A stretch of DNA of 36,306 bases from Prevotellaceae bacterium (GTDB lineage: Bacteria; Bacteroidota; Bacteroidia; Bacteroidales; UBA932): positions 1 to 36,306 of the forward strand of contig JAISYZ010000151.1 in assembly GCA_031269545.1 (NCBI GenBank), read 5' to 3'. Below, one piece after another: positions 33,127-36,306 of the stretch. Both the position numbers and the translations under genes were made by a program. A model generated the notes under the pieces. The model was given only the letters and a program-made list of their open reading frames with translations, made no database searches and was not told the origin of the DNA. Each line of letters opens with the position of its first letter. Position 1 is the stretch's first letter.

Positions 33127-34326
33127 ATGCCAAACATTTCAGAGAAGGGCAAATCAATGCCCGCATCGCCAATTCGTAAGTTAGTACCGTATGCCGAAGC
33201 AGCAAAAAAACGCGGAATAAAAGTTTATCATTTAAATATCGGACAACCAGATATTATAACGCCTCCATTAGCACTGGAAGCCGTAAAAAAATATGATGCA
33301 CAAGTCATAGAATACAGTCATTCGGCAGGAAACGAATCGTATAGAAAAAAACTTGCAAAATATTATCAAGGTATAGGAATTGATATTGACGAAAACGATA
33401 TGATTATCACCACAGGAGGCTCGGAAGCAATAACTGTCGCAATGATGTCGTGCCTGAACGAAGGTGACGAGATCATTATTCCCGAACCGTTTTATACCAA
33501 TTATAACGCTTTTGCGCTTCAGGCAGGAATAAAAGTCGTGCCGATAAAAACTGCTATTGACAACAATTTTGCCCTTCCCGCCATCGACGAATTTGAAAAA
33601 ATCATAACTCCGCGAACAAAAGCAATAATGATTTGCAATCCAAACAACCCGACAGGCTATCTTTATTCGGCTGCAGAACTCGAATCGCTACGGCAGACAG
33701 TCGTGAAACACGATTTGTATCTCTTTGCCGACGAAGTTTATCGCGAATTTTGTTATGATGGAAATTCACATATTTCGTGCATGACGCTTAAGGATATAGA
33801 ACAAAATGTTGTGCTTATAGATTCGGTTTCGAAACGATACAGTATGTGCGGCGTGCGAATCGGAGCATTGATTTCTAAAAATAAAGATGTTGTTGAAACA
33901 GCATTACGCTTTGCTCAGGCTCGATTATGTCCTCCATCTTACGGACAGGTTGCAGCCGAAGCCGCACTTGAAACGCAGTCGGATTATTTTTCGAATGTTT
34001 ATAACGAATATATTATGCGCAGGAATTACATGGTTGAAGCGCTCAATAAAATCGACGGAGTGTATTGCCCAAAACCAAAAGGAGCATTCTACACTGTTGT
34101 AAAACTACCTGTTGACGATTCCGATAAATTTGCACGCTGGCTGCTCGAAGAGTTTGAATATGACAAACAGACAGTAATGTTAGCGCCTGCAACAGGTTTT
34201 TATGCAAGCGCAGGAATGGGAAAAAACGAAGTTCGTATTGCATACGTTTTGAAAATAGAAGATTTGAAGAATGCAATAATATGTCTTGAGCAGGCGCTGA
34301 AAGTATATCCGGGAAAAGTTGAATAA
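33127..34326 (+). CDS. Class I/II PLP-dependent aminotransferase (aspartate aminotransferase-like)
   Basis: The 399-residue fold-type I enzyme has LNIGQPDIITPP at the substrate mouth, TTGGSEAI for phosphate and cofactor contact, the CNPNNPTGYLYS block and the LFADEVYREF Asp that binds the pyridine nitrogen. The PLP Lys is Lys236 in SVSKRYSMCGVRIG, and the C-terminal MGKNEVRIAYV has the substrate-carboxylate Arg. It transfers amino groups between amino acids and 2-oxoacids in the cytoplasm. Aspartate or aromatic amino acids are likely donors, but the sequence does not settle the substrate. No operon partner is visible; the next gene is 143 bp away with its own promoter-like box. Confidence 0.93.
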   Translation: MPNISEKGKSMPASPIRKLVPYAEAAKKRGIKVYHLNIGQPDIITPPLALEAVKKYDAQVIEYSHSAGNESYRKKLAKYYQGIGIDIDENDMIITTGGSEAITVAMMSCLNEGDEIIIPEPFYTNYNAFALQAGIKVVPIKTAIDNNFALPAIDEFEKIITPRTKAIMICNPNNPTGYLYSAAELESLRQTVVKHDLYLFADEVYREFCYDGNSHISCMTLKDIEQNVVLIDSVSKRYSMCGVRIGALISKNKDVVETALRFAQARLCPPSYGQVAAEAALETQSDYFSNVYNEYIMRRNYMVEALNKIDGVYCPKPKGAFYTVVKLPVDDSDKFARWLLEEFEYDKQTVMLAPATGFYASAGMGKNEVRIAYVLKIEDLKNAIICLEQALKVYPGKVE

Positions 34327-34432
34327 AAAACAGACTGTCGGTTTTCTTACAAGATAACATGTTTTCCATCACGCATAAAAAAATTTTTTAATCAAATAAT
34401 TTCAAAATTATCTCATATTAAATCATTTTTTG

Positions 34433-34440
34433 TATCTTTA
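34433..34440 (+). promoter_or_regulatory. Probable -7 box of the D-aminoacylase gene (TATCTTTA)
   Basis: TATCTTTA is one base off TAnnTTTG and lies 29 bp before the ATG. Confidence 0.4.
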
Positions 34441-34469
34441 CGCAAAATTACACACAAAAATATTTTGTT

Positions 34470-36149
34470 ATGAGTAAAAAAGTTTCACGCAGAAAATTTA
34501 TCAAAACATCAGCGCTTATGGGCTGCGGCATTGGCTTAATCGGTGGCGGAGCATTATCAAGTTGCATTAGTTCGCGAAACCGTTTTGACACAATCATAAA
34601 AAACGGACTTGTTTATTCGGGCAACGGCGATTTGCCCGTTGTTGCCGATATTGCTGTCAAAGACAATAAAATTGCTGCTATCGGCAAAGTTGGCGAATCG
34701 GCAAATCAAATCATCGATGCGAAAAATTTCGCTGTAAGTCCCGGATTTATTGATATTCATACGCATACCGATACAAATCTTTTTATTTGTCCCGAAGGCG
34801 ACAGTAGAATTTATCAAGGCATAACAACAGATGTTGGCGGAAATTGCGGAGGTTCTCCTTTTCCTTATTCCGACAAAGATTTTGAAGAACGAAAAACGCA
34901 ATTGCGGTACGGTTATCCGTCGTGGCAACATGTTGATGGCTTTTTTGATGCTCTCGAAAAAAACAAAATAAGTATAAACTATGCATCGTTTACCGGACAC
35001 GGAGATTTGCGTTCGGTTGTTGTTGGCGACAATGATATTCCTGCTACACAAGAACAGATAGAACAGATGAAAAATCTGTTGCAGCACCAGATTGCTTGCG
35101 GAAGCATAGGAATATCATACGGATTGGAATATGCGCCCGGCAGTTATGCAAATACTCAAGAACTTGTCGAACTGTGCAAAGTAGTTGCAAAAAACGATGC
35201 CTTGTACGCAATTCACATGCGCAACGAAGATGATTATGTCGAAGAAGCAATAAAAGAAGCTATTGACGTTGCGCGACAGTCAGGAGTGCGCCTCGAAATT
35301 TCGCACCTTAAAGCGCAAAATGCAAACAATTGGCACAAAGCGCCGAACATGCTTAAAATTATCGAAGAAGCATATTCGAGCGGCGTTAATGTCGCTTTCG
35401 ACCGTTATCCATACATCGCTTTTTCTACAGGACTTTCTACATTTATTCCACTTTGGGCAAGACAGGGCAGCAACGCCGAAGTTTTGTCGCGCCTGAAAGA
35501 CAGGGTGAATTTTGAAAAAATAAGCCAATATGCAGAGTCGCGCATTAAAAGATTGGGCGGAGGACAAAATGTAATCATCACTTCGGGCAAAGGCGAAAAT
35601 GCCGAATTTATCGGAAAAAACCTGATTGAATGTGCCGAGATTTCGCATAAAAAGGAAACAGACTTTATTCGTGATATTTTACTTGCAGAAAACGGACATG
35701 TAAATATGGTTTGCTTCGCAATGACCGAAGACAATGTAAAAATATTTCTTTCGCATAAACTTGGCATGCCCGCATCCGATGGTTCTGTATATTCGCCTGT
35801 AGGCGACCTGTCAACAGGAAAACCGCATCCGCGCAGTTACGGAACCTTTCCGCGATTTTTAGGCAAATATTGCAGAGATGAAAAAATTGTTGACCTTTCG
35901 ACAGGAATAATGAAAATGACAAAATTACCTGCAAGTCGCCTGAATCTTAAAAACAGAGGAACAATACAGGTAGGAAATTTCGCCGATATAGTTGTATTCG
36001 ATGTTGATAAGATTATTGACAAAGCAGAATTTACCAATCCGCATCAATTTGCGGCAGGAATAGAACATGTATTAGTGAATGGCGTTCATACCATTAATAA
36101 TGGAAAACATACCGGCGTCCGCAACGGAATGGTTTTGCGGCATGGATAA
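34470..36149 (+). CDS. Exported N-acyl-D-amino-acid deacylase (amidohydrolase superfamily)
   Basis: The 559-residue enzyme belongs to the D-aminoacylase branch of the amidohydrolases, which release D-amino acids from N-acyl forms. The N-terminus has a twin-arginine motif (SRRKFIK) before a hydrophobic stretch that ends in a lipobox-like ALSSC (Cys32). It may therefore be Tat-exported and lipid-anchored. Metal-site features are His97 and His99 in IDIHTHTD, Cys126 in GGNCGGSPF, EISHLKAQN, HMRNEDD and the catalytic Asp in PASDGSV. The C-terminal beta segment (IQVGNFADIVVFDVD) returns to the amidohydrolase sandwich. Periplasmic recycling of D-amino-acid derivatives, perhaps from peptidoglycan or diet, is an inference. 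Confidence 0.92.
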   Translation: MSKKVSRRKFIKTSALMGCGIGLIGGGALSSCISSRNRFDTIIKNGLVYSGNGDLPVVADIAVKDNKIAAIGKVGESANQIIDAKNFAVSPGFIDIHTHTDTNLFICPEGDSRIYQGITTDVGGNCGGSPFPYSDKDFEERKTQLRYGYPSWQHVDGFFDALEKNKISINYASFTGHGDLRSVVVGDNDIPATQEQIEQMKNLLQHQIACGSIGISYGLEYAPGSYANTQELVELCKVVAKNDALYAIHMRNEDDYVEEAIKEAIDVARQSGVRLEISHLKAQNANNWHKAPNMLKIIEEAYSSGVNVAFDRYPYIAFSTGLSTFIPLWARQGSNAEVLSRLKDRVNFEKISQYAESRIKRLGGGQNVIITSGKGENAEFIGKNLIECAEISHKKETDFIRDILLAENGHVNMVCFAMTEDNVKIFLSHKLGMPASDGSVYSPVGDLSTGKPHPRSYGTFPRFLGKYCRDEKIVDLSTGIMKMTKLPASRLNLKNRGTIQVGNFADIVVFDVDKIIDKAEFTNPHQFAAGIEHVLVNGVHTINNGKHTGVRNGMVLRHG

Positions 36150-36194
36150 TTAAAATAATTGATAAAAGTTAGAAATATTAATAAAAAAAAATGA

Positions 36195-36306
36195 TTACTT
36201 AATATTATACCTAAATTGGTTTTTGTATGACACAGCAGCTATTAAAAGTCTGTCAAACAATTGTTCACCAAAATACCTGCGGTTGAATTTATAACAAAAT
36301 TCGTGG
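36195..36306 (-). CDS. C-terminus of an IS1595-family transposase (partial, runs off window)
   Basis: The minus strand is open from the window edge to a TAA at 36197-36195 and encodes 36 residues, HEFCYKFNRRYFGEQLFDRL followed by LIAAVSYKNQFRYNIK. The EF.YKFNRRYFGE.LFDRL pattern is the characteristic end of longer ISXO2/IS1595 transposases. It differs from the short transposase at 9411-10094, so it represents a second IS type. The IS end must lie within the 45 bp between here and the D-aminoacylase gene, but I cannot define its inverted repeat with only one side visible. Confidence 0.75.
   Translation of the reverse strand, partial: HEFCYKFNRRYFGEQLFDRLLIAAVSYKNQFRYNIK

Noticed and set aside
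36228-36285. Short plus-strand frame beginning MTQQLLKVCQ at the right edge
   Set aside because: It stops after 18 codons and lies opposite the much better supported transposase C-terminus on the minus strand.

Overview
The window looks like chromosomal DNA from a Bacteroidota bacterium, most likely order Bacteroidales. The DNA is AT-rich. Start codons lack clear Shine-Dalgarno sequences, and several genes are preceded by the TAnnTTTG -7 box typical of this phylum. The protein families fit: GLPGLI protein, CarboxypepD_reg/OMP_b-brl_3 outer-membrane protein, BlaR1 with plug-like tail, and a purH-mreBCD-pbp2-rodA cluster. I cannot place it to genus.

Layout. At 1-39 (-) there is the start of a possible IS630-type transposase. 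At 296-1837 (+) lies an exported CapA-like/NlpC-P60 fusion. From 6922 down to 1939 (-) runs etfB, etfA, an AAA_14/DUF4143 ATPase and a long acyl-CoA dehydrogenase: an electron-transfer module interrupted by an unrelated ATPase that carries a pair of tandem 32-bp hairpin repeats upstream. lpxK (-) follows at 7124-8179. Then comes a 548-bp gap holding a structured block that may be a small RNA. At 9329-10147 there is an 819-bp IS1595-family element with perfect 18-bp ends, which has cut off the 5' end of a DUF6994-like gene and fused its own end to it.

The 10546-17751 (+) block is the cell-shape operon purH, mreB, mreC, mreD, mrdA (PBP2), rodA, with overlapping stop/start codons from mreC onward. 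A lipoprotein made of five nearly identical 44-residue units follows. It is flanked by inverted copies of a short repeat that recurs at 23.7 kb. lepA (+), a YdjM-type membrane hydrolase (-) and an rlmD-type rRNA methyltransferase (+) come next; the last two diverge from a 20-bp palindrome carrying a -7 box on each strand.

The convergent gap at 23342-23798 is a nest of repeats, including a 152-bp inverted-repeat element and an orphan copy of the promoter region of the neighbouring outer-membrane gene. From 30730 down to 23799 (-) runs an envelope cluster: blaI, a blaR1-type M56 sensor with two plug-like domains, a GLPGLI protein, a large outer-membrane barrel protein and a small one. The right end carries an ABC-F ATPase, a class I aminotransferase and an exported D-aminoacylase (all +). 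The last 112 bases (-) encode the C-terminus of a second, different IS1595-family transposase.

Functionally most of the window is housekeeping: purine synthesis, elongasome, lipid A kinase, translation factor, rRNA methylation and flavoprotein electron transfer. The accessory parts are the IS elements, the repeat families, the repeat lipoprotein, the inserted ATPase and the BlaI/BlaR envelope cluster. I did not recognise a defence system, CRISPR array, prophage or tRNA gene.
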